DNA from: Eledone cirrhosa
Lineage: Eukaryota > Mollusca > Cephalopoda > Octopoda > Eledonidae
NCBI GenBank assembly: GCA_964016885.1
Contig: OZ024740.1
Coordinates: 300,468,709-300,532,708 of the forward strand
Direction: 5' to 3'
Length of the DNA: 64,000 nucleotides
Positions 1 to 9,111 of this stretch are shown piece by piece. The notes under the pieces are model-generated. The model was given only the letters and a program-made list of their open reading frames with translations, was not told the DNA's origin and searched no databases. Every line of letters starts with the position of its first letter. The stretch's first letter is position 1. The position numbers and the translations under genes are program-made.

Positions 1-639
1 TATTTTCCTCCTGTTGTGTTGTATGTCTACGCCATTTTTATTCAGTCTGTCTATCTATTTATTTATTTATTTGCTTGTTTGTTAATTTTTTTTGTTTCGT
101 CTTCTTTGCGCATGCGTTTGCGTGTGTGTATAGTGTTATGTTTGCTGTGTGATGGGTGACTAGTGTGTGCTTATGTGCTTGTTGTTATTGTGCTTGTGTA
201 TGTATTTATTTATTTATTTATCTTATTTTATTTACTTATTTATACTTCTCTTAGGTCAGTGTTGTTTGTTTGGGTGTTGTTGATATTCCATTCATTCTTT
301 CTGTTTAGCTTTGGTCTTCTAATTTCTATTTCACTGGCCTCTCTGATTTGCCTATCTGCTGGGTCATTTCTATGTTTAGATATTATTCTAATTTCTATGT
401 TGTCTATGTTACCGTCATGTTGTTGTCTAGCATGTTCGTATAGTACTGACCCGTTTTTTCGTCCTTTTAGTTCCCCCCAGTGTTGGTCTATCCTTTCACC
501 TATGCTACGAGCTGTCTCACCTATGTATGTTGTTGTCATGTTTCTGCAAGTACCCTCTGTACATCTTATGCTATAGCATAAATATATAGACAGACTGAAT
601 TAAAATGGCGTAGACATACAACACAACAGGAGGAAAATA
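1..639. repeat. Inverted terminal repeats of a Penelope-like fragment
   Basis: Bases 1-60 are the reverse complement of bases 580-639 with about two mismatches. The pair brackets a GIY-YIG coding remnant on the minus strand. Penelope-like elements are known for terminal repeats (pLTRs) that can lie in inverted orientation, so this is read as the ends of one rearranged or partial copy. The left arm starts at the window edge, so its true outer limit is unseen. Confidence 0.75.
240..576 (-). pseudogene. GIY-YIG endonuclease domain of a Penelope-like retroelement (3' fragment)
   Basis: The minus strand encodes a roughly 110-residue GIY-YIG nuclease domain, the C-terminal endonuclease that nicks target DNA to prime reverse transcription in Penelope-type elements. 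Visible are the motif YIGETARSIGERIDQHW with the conserved Tyr, Arg and His, a central LYEHARQQHDG histidine block, and the acidic motif REASEIEIRRPKLNRKNEW, which holds the expected catalytic Glu and the Asn-Glu-Trp end. Two cysteines lie just upstream (CTEGTCRN), as in the zinc-binding linker of many PLEs. No reverse transcriptase is present in the window, so this is a 5'-truncated or partial copy. The frame is open and key residues look intact. The only visible methionine, just before TTTYIG, is probably not a real start. Domain assignment is firm; the subfamily is not decided. Confidence 0.8.
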
Positions 640-646
640 TAACACC

Positions 647-700
647 ACTGACGATGTTGCAGATGTGCAACGAAAGATTTATGATAAACTATATATATGT
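647..700 (+). ncRNA. Possible hammerhead-like ribozyme remnant in a PLE leader
   Basis: Just outside the right inverted repeat the sequence reads CTGACGA, a hairpin with stem GTTGC/GCAAC, then GAAA. That is the order of the conserved hammerhead core (CUGANGA, stem II, GAAA). Hammerheads are known in PLE terminal repeats. One unpaired base sits between the core and stem II, and I could not see convincing stems I and III, so this may be a decayed ribozyme or a chance hairpin. Confidence 0.3.
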
Positions 701-927
701 GTTTGTGTCTATATTGTATCTGTATTATTTTTGACCGTCGGTCAGTCAATGGCAACATTGAGGACCGAGTAAGTTAGATTACCGATATAAAAGACAGCGA
801 GAAGCGAAAACCAACCAAACAGTGAGTGTGTTCTGTTATTAATTCTGGCAATATTACACAAATATGACCCTCCCCAAGTATAGCAATATTTGTTTCGACA
901 CACGATTTCATATAAAAAACCTCGCAA

Positions 928-932
<5 letters not shown>

Positions 933-964
<32 letters not shown>
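933..964. repeat. (TA)n microsatellite abutting a SINE
   Basis: Uninterrupted TA dinucleotide run of about 30 bases directly upstream of the SINE fragment at 964. Confidence 0.9.
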
Positions 965-965
<1 letters not shown>

Positions 966-1075
966 GCAATCGTAAGGTTGTGAGTTCGATTCCTGGACCA
1001 GGCGATGCGTTATGTCCTTGAGCAAAACACTTTATTTCACGTTGCTCCTTCAACCTGGAGTTGGGACCATTACAA
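964..1075 (+). mobile_element. Cephalopod tRNA-derived SINE fragment
   Basis: The segment contains a pol III B-box-like GTTCGATTCC in the context GTGAGTTCGATTCCTGGACC, followed by GCGATGCGTTATGTCCTTGAGC and CACTTTATTTCACGTTGC. I recall this wording from abundant octopus and squid SINEs. The A-box half of the tRNA head is missing upstream, where a (TA)n tract begins, so the copy is 5'-truncated. It has no coding capacity and would depend on a LINE partner. Confidence 0.65.
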
Positions 1076-1369
1076 GAAAATTATATCTCACTGCCTTCTT
1101 TGTATCGAAATTACCTTCCGAAGCTTAGGTGGATTATAGCACAAAATAAAAATCACTAGTTCCACGGTCAGCCACACGGTTCAAATTCCTTAACACATAG
1201 TTGCAGAGTAATCTTCTTAAATTCTTAGCCATTCACCAATAGCATTATGTATAGCTTTACATGCACTTAAACACGAAATAGTATATAAACACGTACACAT
1301 AACTACAAACAAACAAATACATCACTATCCCACTCTACCGTTACATATTTTATACATATATGTAGTGAA

Positions 1370-1503
1370 AGTGTGTGTGTGTGTGTGTGTACGTGCTTGT
1401 GTGTGTGAAAGAGAGAGAGAGAGAGAGAGATGAAGAGAGAGAGAGTGAGAGAGAGGGAGAGAGAGAGAGTGAGAGAGAGAGATAGAGGGGGGGAGAGAGA
1501 GAG
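1370..1503. repeat. (GT)n and (GA)n microsatellites
   Basis: A GT run of about 20 bases is followed by an imperfect GA/GAGAG tract up to about 1503. Reading frames across it give only Ser-Leu and His-Thr runs. Confidence 0.9.
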
Positions 1504-1755
1504 AAATAAGTATGAAGGGCGTAGCTAACCACGGTGGGATCTGAAATAAGTAGGACGTAAAGGGACGTACATCTATACCACATAAATGTTATACATATAT
1601 TATATATATATGTGTGCGTGGGGGGGGGGGGGCGTGCATGTATATGTGTGTGTTATTGAACATGTTTTATCTACGAAATTGGATATATTTAAAATAGTAT
1701 TGTGCATGTATAGGGTAAAGTTGAAAGAATGTATTAAATAAAAATAAAAGGGAAT

Positions 1756-1874
1756 GCTTACAGCGCCTAGGTTTCCCAAGCGGTCAACCACGCAAATAGT
1801 AAGTTGACTCGATGTTGTTTAACTTCGGTGATCGGAGGTGAACCAGTGTTTTCAGTGTAATATGGTCGTAAACG
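1756..1874 (-). rRNA. 5S rRNA-derived pseudogene, unit 1
   Basis: Read on the minus strand this matches 5S rRNA along its whole 120-base length. Features include a CGTTTACGACCATA-like start, the internal promoter region GATCACCGAAGTTAAACAAC, and a CGCTTGGGAAACCTAGGCGC-like end. Substitutions at several normally invariant sites, such as a broken GGTTCTCGTCCGATC region, make it a pseudogene or a 5S-derived SINE head rather than a working gene. Confidence 0.7.
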
Positions 1875-2245
1875 ACAATCTACCCTCATGTTAATATCTT
1901 TGTACTATAAATCAACGCAATATGGACTTTTCTTTGGTAATACATGTTATAATAACCGTACAATCTAGGTGTTAAAATGATGGTTCCTGATTTAGGAGCA
2001 AGTGGATGAAAATAAATTGAATCGAAGCCAGTGCATTTCTTGTGATTTAATTCGATGACCCCCACAATTATGAAGGCTGAACCTAACCACGGCAGGGTCT
2101 GAACTCAGCAGAAAATAATGGGGCGTAATTCCATGCCGCATCATATTATCAAAAGCTCTACCGATACTGCGAATCCACGATAGTATTATGCATGCACAAG
2201 GTAGAGTTGAAAGAATTTAATTTAAAAAATAAAAAACATGGAAAT

Positions 2246-2364
2246 GCTTACAGCACCTAGGTTTCCTAAACAGTCACACATATAATTACTAACTAGGCTC
2301 GACGTTGATTAACTTCGATGATCGGACAAAAACCGGTGTTTTCAACGTTATATGGCCGTGAACG
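2246..2364 (-). rRNA. 5S rRNA-derived pseudogene, unit 2
   Basis: This is the same 5S-like segment as at 1756, one repeat downstream. The minus strand keeps the CGATCATCGAAGTTAATCAA promoter-like block and the terminal GGAAACCTAGGTGC. It differs from unit 1 at many positions and has lost part of the GGGTGACCGC loop. Confidence 0.7.
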
Positions 2365-2725
2365 AAATCCTACCCTCCATTTAACATATTTGTGCTATAA
2401 ATCAACTGAATATGGACATTTCTTTAATAATAACCATTAGAACTCTTCAATCTGGGTGTTAAAATAATGTTTCCTAATTTGGGCATAAGTGAGTGAAATC
2501 AATTGAATCGAACCCAGGGCATTGCTTGTGATTTAATTCATCGACACCACAAGGATGAACGGTGAAGCTAACCACGGCAAGATCTGAACTCAGCAGAAAG
2601 TAAAGGGGCGTAACTCTATTCCACATACATGCTGTCCAAAGCTCTAGCGATACTTCCAATCTACAATAGTATTGTGCATGCACAGTTGAAAGAATTTATT
2701 TAATAAAATATAAATTAAAATAAAT

Positions 2726-2842
2726 GATTACAGCACCTATGTCTCCCAGCGGTCACCCATCTAAGTACTGACTTGACGCTATGTCGCTTAATTCGTTAAT
2801 CAGCCCAGAACCGGTGTTTTCAGCGTGATATAGCCGTAAATG
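2726..2842 (-). rRNA. 5S rRNA-derived pseudogene, unit 3
   Basis: Third 5S-like copy. It keeps the best match to the 3' half of 5S rRNA (minus strand: AGTACTTAGATGGGTGACCG, then CTGGGAGACATAGGTGC), while the internal control region is more decayed (AACGAATTAAGCGAC). Different parts are preserved in different units. Confidence 0.7.
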
Positions 2843-2849
2843 AAATTCT

Positions 2850-3975
2850 GCTCTCAATTTAACACTTTTGTACTATATATCATCTCAACATGAACTTTTC
2901 CTTTATAATATTTTAAATATTTTAATTTTCTATTAAAAATTGTAATTCCTTCCAACGATAGAAGAGAGTATTTTAAAGCCATTCACGTTGCTTAATAAAC
3001 TTTCTCATTTCCATCACGTAACTTTCAAATGAGCAGCTCACATTATTCCTCCGAAAGTGTTGTATTCCCGTCGATATTACTAACTTTTTGTTCATATAAC
3101 TTTAGACAGATAACGACGTACGATGTCCATTACTCTGCAATCTTTCCCGGTTTGTTATTATACATGTTGGTCTTGTCCAATTCGTACGCCTGTAAAGACA
3201 TGTAGTCGTGTTATCTGCTAGAAAAAGCAGCCAAATCTGAGTTGAATAAATAGTTTCTAGAGTAAATACGAGGGTCACTGCTACCGTAGCGGACCAATAA
3301 AAAAATTGAAATATCGGAAATTATCGACAAAATATCGTTACTTGACAAAGTGCGTAACTCGGATATCAGAGACCCGCTACTATGGGCATATGGGTTAGAA
3401 TGTCTCAGGAAAGGACCCCTGGACAGATTTTATGGGCAAATCCAACCAACTGGACAGCAAGAGGTAGAGACCGTGCAAGATGTTTGCATAACATCCACCG
3501 AGAAAAATATAGTTAAATCTGACATACATATGAATTAACCTTAGCTCACGAATTAATTTCAAAATCATTATTAAAACATTGCATAAGTTCTGTTTATTAA
3601 TAGCCATCACACATTTTCCTGGATTATATATACTGTTCGATACGTCTATGATGTCTTTATAAAGTCGAGTCTGTTCAATTATTTACCCTGAATAACCATA
3701 TGATGTTTCTTACGAATGAATCTTAAATATATTAAAATTTTCACGTCCCTAGTGAAAATAACACAACAGATTTGCACGTCTAACTTAGAATTGCTCTAAA
3801 CATTATACACGCATTGCTATTTAGTTAAAAATCATAGCGTTTAAAACGCATAGAGTTACATGATTTTGTTTCATATACAACCATATATATGATCGTTGTT
3901 TTACGATATTAGGTGCTTGAATTTAAATATAAAAGCCTTATTATGAACATACAATTTAAGAAATATATATATATA
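2850..3975. other. AT-rich interval without a recognised gene
   Basis: Low-GC sequence. Its longest plus-strand open stretch, 62 codons at 3350-3538, has no recognisable domain. No RNA gene or clear mobile element was seen. Confidence 0.5.
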
Positions 3976-3977
3976 TT

Positions 3978-4030
3978 CTCTTTTACCTGTTTCAGCCATC
4001 CGGCTGAGGCCATGCTGGGGCACTGTTCGT
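3978..4030 (+). mobile_element. Cephalopod SINE fragment
   Basis: The phrase TTTCAGCCATCCGGCTGAGG, then CCATGCTGGGGCAC, matches the conserved core of a widespread cephalopod SINE family as I remember it. Only about 50 bases are recognisable and the flanks diverge at once, so this is a short relic. Confidence 0.6.
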
Positions 4031-4243
4031 TTTTGAATTTGTTTAGCAAGATTCTTTATCTGAAAACGTGTGTTGAAACCGATAATGTTATGCTTTGGGG
4101 GGGTTATGTTGCCAATAAGAAACACACGCACCAGTTGCTTTCTCTCCAATTTATTAAAAATTAAATTTATAAAATTAAGAATTTATAAATTTCCGTTTGG
4201 TTGGTTGGTTCCATAACCGGACGGTTGTTCATATATTTTCAAA

Positions 4244-4382
4244 GAAAATACCACGGAGGCGGAGGGGGTATTTATATCGAAGGGGACAGCTGGAAAGCTT
4301 CCATTACTCATACTTCTCGCCTCCTTCACCACCTCTTCTACGGCTTCGATATAAATACCCCCTCCGCCTCCGTGGTATTTTC
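4244..4382. repeat. Perfect 39-bp inverted repeat with 61-base loop
   Basis: Bases 4244-4282 and 4344-4382 are exact reverse complements (39 of 39). The arm is GC-rich (GGAGGCGGAGGGGG) in AT-rich surroundings and would fold as a very stable hairpin in DNA or RNA. The right arm and loop belong to the satellite family also found at 32.8 and 33.4 kb, but those copies lack the left arm. The arm was therefore added locally, most simply by a template-switch event. Confidence 0.95.
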
Positions 4383-4667
4383 TTCGGGGTTATAAGAGGC
4401 TTAGCTCTGTTTCTCGACCGTTATATCGCGTGAGTATCTCCCCCTCCGCCTTTTGGGATTCTTTCTCACGTCGTGTAGACGCGTTCTTGAGACTAGTAAA
4501 ATGAGGTATCCTCTTGATAAGTCGGCAGACCTCGCAAGGACTCTATATCTTTATGATATATTGTTTTTGTTTATGCCACGAAATTACGTAGTCGAGGAAT
4601 CTAGAAGCAGTTTAGGTATGATACATTTTATTACTAATTATATCTAAATGTTTCTTCTCTCTTCATA

Positions 4668-4670
<3 letters not shown>
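4284..4670 (+). repeat. Dispersed copy of the 592-bp satellite family
   Basis: This segment matches the two units at 32.76-33.74 kb almost base for base, from AGCTGGAAAGCTTCC through the GAGGCTTAGCTCTG block to TTTCTTCTCTCTTCATAAT, then runs into (TA)n. It contains an open frame of 64 codons ending at 4647 that is conserved in all three copies with a few substitutions (for example MRYPLDKSADLARTLYLYD). The frame has no upstream ATG, only an internal one, so a protein is unproven. Function unknown. Confidence 0.8.
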
Positions 4671-4742
<72 letters not shown>

Positions 4743-4752
4743 TATATATAAC
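4671..4752. repeat. (TA)n microsatellite
   Basis: About 80 bases of TA repeat with a short ATAAATAAATA interruption near its 3' end. It immediately follows the satellite-family copy, as another (TA)n does at 33.74 kb. Confidence 0.9.
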
Positions 4753-4989
4753 ACTCCAGTATTATAACTGTATCATTTGTCAATCTCTGTAGCTATAGAA
4801 ATTAAATCTCTCGGAATCTTTAAAAATCATATTAGAATATATGTATGATCAGGCTGGAGATGCAGAAATTGCGCTTCATTGAATGGATTTTCTGTACTTA
4901 GTTTCTTTATTCTATTCAGAATTCGAACTAAACTTAGTCTAATTTACCATTAACTGACATATACTGAAGTTGATTTAATCGTTTATGAA

Positions 4990-5930
4990 CGACAACAGAA
5001 CCCTCTGTGTTCAGAGAACGTGAGGCCAGCTGTGAGATGTGGGACCGGCTGGGACATGGCCCAGTAGACATCCCTCCTCCATCTCCTTCTGTTGACGTCA
5101 AGTCCTCCCAACGAGCTTGGGATGCAATTAAGTGCAGCCTGGTCTCAGACAGGCTCACGCGCCAGCTCGACCAGCACCGCCTTGCTTGTTTTCGTGCGGC
5201 CTCCAAATCCCAGAGTGGTGCCTAGCTTCATGCCCTGCCCTCCTTCTCCACTAGCATGAAGCTAGACAACCATAGCCTGCGCATCGGCGTTTCCCTGAGG
5301 TTCGGCCTCCTGATCTGCCAGCCACACCAATGTCGCTGCGGTTCCACCATGGACTCTTACGGCCTCCACCCGCTTTCCCGTCCCCACAGTGACGGCCGGA
5401 TTCCACGCCATGCTGCCCTCAACGATGTCATTAAGCATGGCTTGGACGCTGCAGGCTTCCCTTCCCAGATCGAGCCGGTGGGACTGGATCGAGGGGACGG
5501 CAAAAGACCAGATGGCATGATCATCTTCTCGTTCCGCAGTGGCAAACCCCTCGTCTGGGATGCCACGTGCACCGACACTTTCTGCAGCCGCAACCTGGTG
5601 CAGTCTGCGACTGACCAAGGTTCTGCTACGCGTCGGGCTGAGGGGGCCAAACTCCTCAAATACCGGTCGCTTTCCGACAGGTTTGCGGTCCTACCCCTGG
5701 CAGTGGAGACGTCTGGTGTCCTCGGCCCCAGTGCTACCTCCTTACTCACCACCATAGGCGCTGAGCTGGCCAGCCGCAGGTGTGAGTCCCGCGATTGGAG
5801 TGGCTTTTCCAGCGCGTCTCCTTTGCCGTTCTCCGGGGAAACGCCTTCTCCATTCTGTCCGCCGGGGCTGTGGGTGGGCCCCATCGCGTCCCGTTGTAGT
5901 TGTTGTAGAAGAAAGAGGAATACAACAACT
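4990..5930 (+). pseudogene. C-terminal restriction-like endonuclease region of a non-LTR retrotransposon
   Basis: This GC-rich block encodes the C-terminus of a LINE with a PD-(D/E)XK type endonuclease, the nicking domain of R2/NeSL/R4-type elements. In frame are LTRQLDQHRLACFRAASKSQ, the zinc-binding run CQPHQCRCGSTMDSYGLH, the RHAALND motif corresponding to the RHD/N box, and the catalytic PD...D box (RPDGMIIFSFRSGKPLVWDA). The gene is broken by an in-frame TAG at 5223-5225, one base from TGG, and by a one-base frameshift near 5800, after which the expected C-terminus (FQRVSFAVLRGNAFSIL) continues in another frame to a stop near 5900. A cysteine expected in the zinc site near SRPHSDGR appears to be serine. 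The 5' end is truncated at about 4990, so no RT is present. Its GC content stands out sharply from the flanks, suggesting a fairly recent insertion. Confidence 0.75.
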
Positions 5931-5959
5931 GGAAAATTTGATTAGAGAGGTTGTGTACA

Positions 5960-8110
5960 AAGTTCGTAATGTTTAAGGAATATGGAAAGCTAATTCTTAT
6001 CTTGAATATTATTGTATTATTGTGAAATAAATTACCAATGTTGCAGCATCAAAAGACAATTCAATTTCTAGAAGTGTATCATTATAACTTTGTCAAATAA
6101 TTGTATGCTGTTGATAATTGGAACAGAACTAATATAAGAACACAAATTGTAGATCCCAGTTGATTTCTATGATTTCAGACTGCAAAATATGAAATTTATT
6201 TGAGTGAAACAAGTCACATAGCCACGATAACCTTTCAGTGGATATCTAACAGCCTAGCAATCTCCTTATATTTATACTTTATTATAGCCAATCCCTTATA
6301 CTAATATACTCTTTATCTGTGTTTAATATTCACTTCTAACAGCAACGATTTCTTAAATGTATTGTGACAACCAGATGTGAATACAGTTTATGTGTACAAA
6401 TACCATAATAAATGTCATACCAATTCAACCAAATCTATGCCAAATATTTCATTTCCACGTATCAGATTAGAAATTGAACAATATGTAAGTGAATACAATA
6501 ACTTATATATCATTAACGTATATAGTTTAAAGGCCAAATTTAACTTACATTTTTAGGGATCGGTATGAGAACTCGGGTTCCACATATTTATTCCACATAT
6601 AGACACAAAGAAAAATCATCAGCCTGGAGGATTTCATTTATACACTCGTCTCAAGTTAACTTTAACGCAAACGTAAACTCTAGGAAATATATTACTCAGC
6701 GTTAATCAATTATATAACTGGAATATATTAAGCTATCGGTGAATCTCCAGTAAGTTGAGCATTCTAGACGTTATAATACATTCCCAAGGACGTTAAATTA
6801 TTTATTGAACTAAGCAAAATAAAGTTGGTATGCTGGATAAAAAGGCAACAGAATGATATTTTGGTCTACAGATTCCAAGTTGAAAGTGTGTTGAAATAAA
6901 ACTGCGGGATTATTCAGAAGCAGCAACAGTAACAGCAATGTGGATACTTTCGTCGTGCACAATAACAGTAATAACACCGATAACTAGAGCGAAGTCCATT
7001 ATTCTTAGAATAATCCTAATTACAGATATTACATTCGAATACAAGTTAGAAACAAATATCTCATATTAGTTGAAGTGATAATTTATTTTTAAATTACCTT
7101 CTGTAAACTTCTGAAAATTAACAAAAATAATGATTACAAAATATATTATTTGCATCTTTGTGCTCCGAAGTGCTAAATTCGATTTTATTTAAGCTTCTTT
7201 GTTTTAAAGAACTTTCAGTGAGATTTAAAATGTTCTCTTTCATTTTATTTCGCTATCCACCTTGCGGCAATATATTACACATTAACTAACACCTTAAGTC
7301 CACTAAACCACGTTCAAGATAATACTCCGTGTTATAAAGAACAATTACTCTAGAATATAGTAGAGTAGTTAAATTATTATGTGAAAATATGTGTCAAAAT
7401 ACTGTAATACCTTATAATAGTAAAATAATCTTGTAATATTGAACTCTTAAATATTTCTCTAAAAGCAATGTTATGATATTGCAACAATTATTGAAGGAGG
7501 ATCAAGCAGAAGCAGCTAAAACAATATTGAAGATAACACATATAAAATATTTTAGTCTGGAATCATCATAATATATATACCTCAATAATTGTAATACAAG
7601 CTGGCTTATTTACGCTCAGTGGGCTCTAAGCTATAACAATATTAAATATTTCTTATATTCCTTTATATCCCCAAATCTAACTCCATAGTACCTTTTTGTA
7701 ACCTTATTTATCAATGTAAATATCCCTTGCCTCCTTCTTGCTGTATGTGTTGGACATCTTGAAATGATAAAGCCATGCGTTAATTGTTATATAAGATTAT
7801 GCACGCCCGAATAAACATGTGTAGTCACACACATATACGCTTCTACTGGATATTAATAATGTGCTCGCATTCCAAAAGTTGTTTGAACAATATAGGTCGT
7901 ACTGCCATTATATATTGAGTATTTGGGAACCTAATAACGACGTACCTGAGTGCTGAAACGTTTCTGCGTTTGGGTTGAAGAAAATGCAGGAGGATCAGTT
8001 AATTATGATTCTATCCACCATATTGCCCTCTCAGACCCACACATTTATTGCAGCGATCCTACCTCTCTTGTAAATATAACTGCTCTCCCCTTTTGCAATA
8101 CCCTTAAGCC
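5960..8110. other. AT-rich interval, nothing recognised
   Basis: About 2.1 kb of low-GC sequence with dense stops in all frames. No repeats of note, RNA gene or mobile-element motif was seen by eye. It could be old intergenic or intronic DNA. Confidence 0.5.
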
Positions 8111-8120
8111 ATGTAATTTT

Positions 8121-8722
8121 ACTTATATGATATGACGCGTTGGGGTTTTCTGACTATAGGTAATGTCACAAGTGAATGCCTTAAAATAAAGGAACCCTGT
8201 TTCAAAGTCATCGGGATAACATATCATCTGTAAGAGATGTTGTTCTTGTCGGCACTCAGAACTAAATTTAACGATGGTTTACATTATTAAACTGATGAAA
8301 AAAGATGATTGCAGGCTACAAAATAATATATCAATTGCGTCTTCTATAATGGAAACCCTATTACGTGATACCTGGCTTTTAAACAAGACGCTGTAATGAA
8401 AACCAAAATAATTTGAGTCAACGCACAGTTAATGAAGTTACATTTACACTAACAAATTAAAATAACCATGTGTACAATTCAATCTATTTGATTACAAATA
8501 TGTATTTATTTGATCTTCCAATATCCATAGGGAACATTCAACACATTTCATTCTCGAGTGAAAATCGAAAATATATTTCCGCTGGTGAGAATCAAAATCG
8601 CTTTCCCCTTAAACAGGAATAATTGTTTAAATACTTTTACATATGTGATACGACGCGTGGGGATTTTCTGACTATAGGGAAGATCACATTATAGTACCTT
8701 AAAATAAAGGAGCCCTATACGT
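8121..8722. repeat. Pair of about 80-bp direct repeats, 515 bp apart
   Basis: Segments 8121-8200 and 8633-8722 share the core GACGCGT, then TTTTCTGACTATAGG, and end with CCTTAAAATAAAGGARCCCT. Both contain an AATAAA-like signal near the 3' side. They could be two relics of one short element or the two direct terminal repeats of a small element. The 430 bases between show nothing recognised. Confidence 0.7.
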
Positions 8723-8815
8723 ATAAGTATTTAGATTGTTAAGCAATCTCAATACCTAAGGCTTAACAAATTGTTCCCTCTATATACATACATACATACA
8801 TACATATATATTATT

Positions 8816-8817
<2 letters not shown>

Positions 8818-8862
<45 letters not shown>

Positions 8863-8863
8863 T
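8818..8863 (-). repeat. (ATT)n tail of the APE LINE
   Basis: A trinucleotide run of about 14 units lies exactly where the 3' end of the minus-strand LINE falls, right after its AATAAAGGAATC polyadenylation-like signal. It acts as the element's 3' tail rather than an independent microsatellite. Confidence 0.85.
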
Positions 8864-9111
8864 TCCTTTATTAACCACAAGGGTTTACATAAAGTAGACA
8901 TTAAGGACAGTACAGGACAATACAGGGTGGTACAAATGGGCATTTCTGCGTGTAAAAAAAACAAAAAACAAAGGATGTAATAATAGAACAATGAAAACAT
9001 TCCCCAATAGGAGGGAGACTTCCGAGGAACATTCGTGGAGAAAGCCCAATAAAAGCCACAGTGACCCTGACCACCAGGGCAAGTGCCCTCTCCCAGTTTT
9101 CCACCTTTAAT
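8864..9111 (-). other. 3' UTR of the APE LINE
   Basis: Between the ORF2 stop and the (ATT)n tail. It carries CCTCCTATTGGGGAATG, a motif found again in the 3' UTRs of the copies at 58.3 and 59.9 kb (CCTCCCTATTGAGG, CTCCCCCTATTGGGG), and an AATAAA signal. The shared block is a candidate recognition element for the family's reverse transcriptase. Confidence 0.75.

Larger units (their letters stand above)
1511..2850 (-). repeat. Composite 5S rRNA / tRNA-SINE tandem array, period about 485 bp
   Basis: Two full repeat units and part of a third contain the same order of elements on the minus strand. Each unit has a 5S rRNA-derived segment (1756-1874, 2246-2364, 2726-2842), an AT-rich spacer with shared phrases, and a tRNA-SINE-like head (1511-1590 partial and interrupted, 2071-2176, 2551-2662). 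The 5S segments are spaced 490 and 480 bp apart. Units have diverged by substitutions and small indels, so the array looks old and is probably not an active 5S cluster. Confidence 0.75.

Noticed and set aside
1511..2850. Functional 5S rRNA or tRNA genes
   Set aside because: All copies carry substitutions and indels in normally invariant positions, so they are listed as pseudogene-like only.
5262..5884. Two long minus-strand frames over the GC-rich island
   Set aside because: They are antisense shadows of the plus-strand REL endonuclease coding region.
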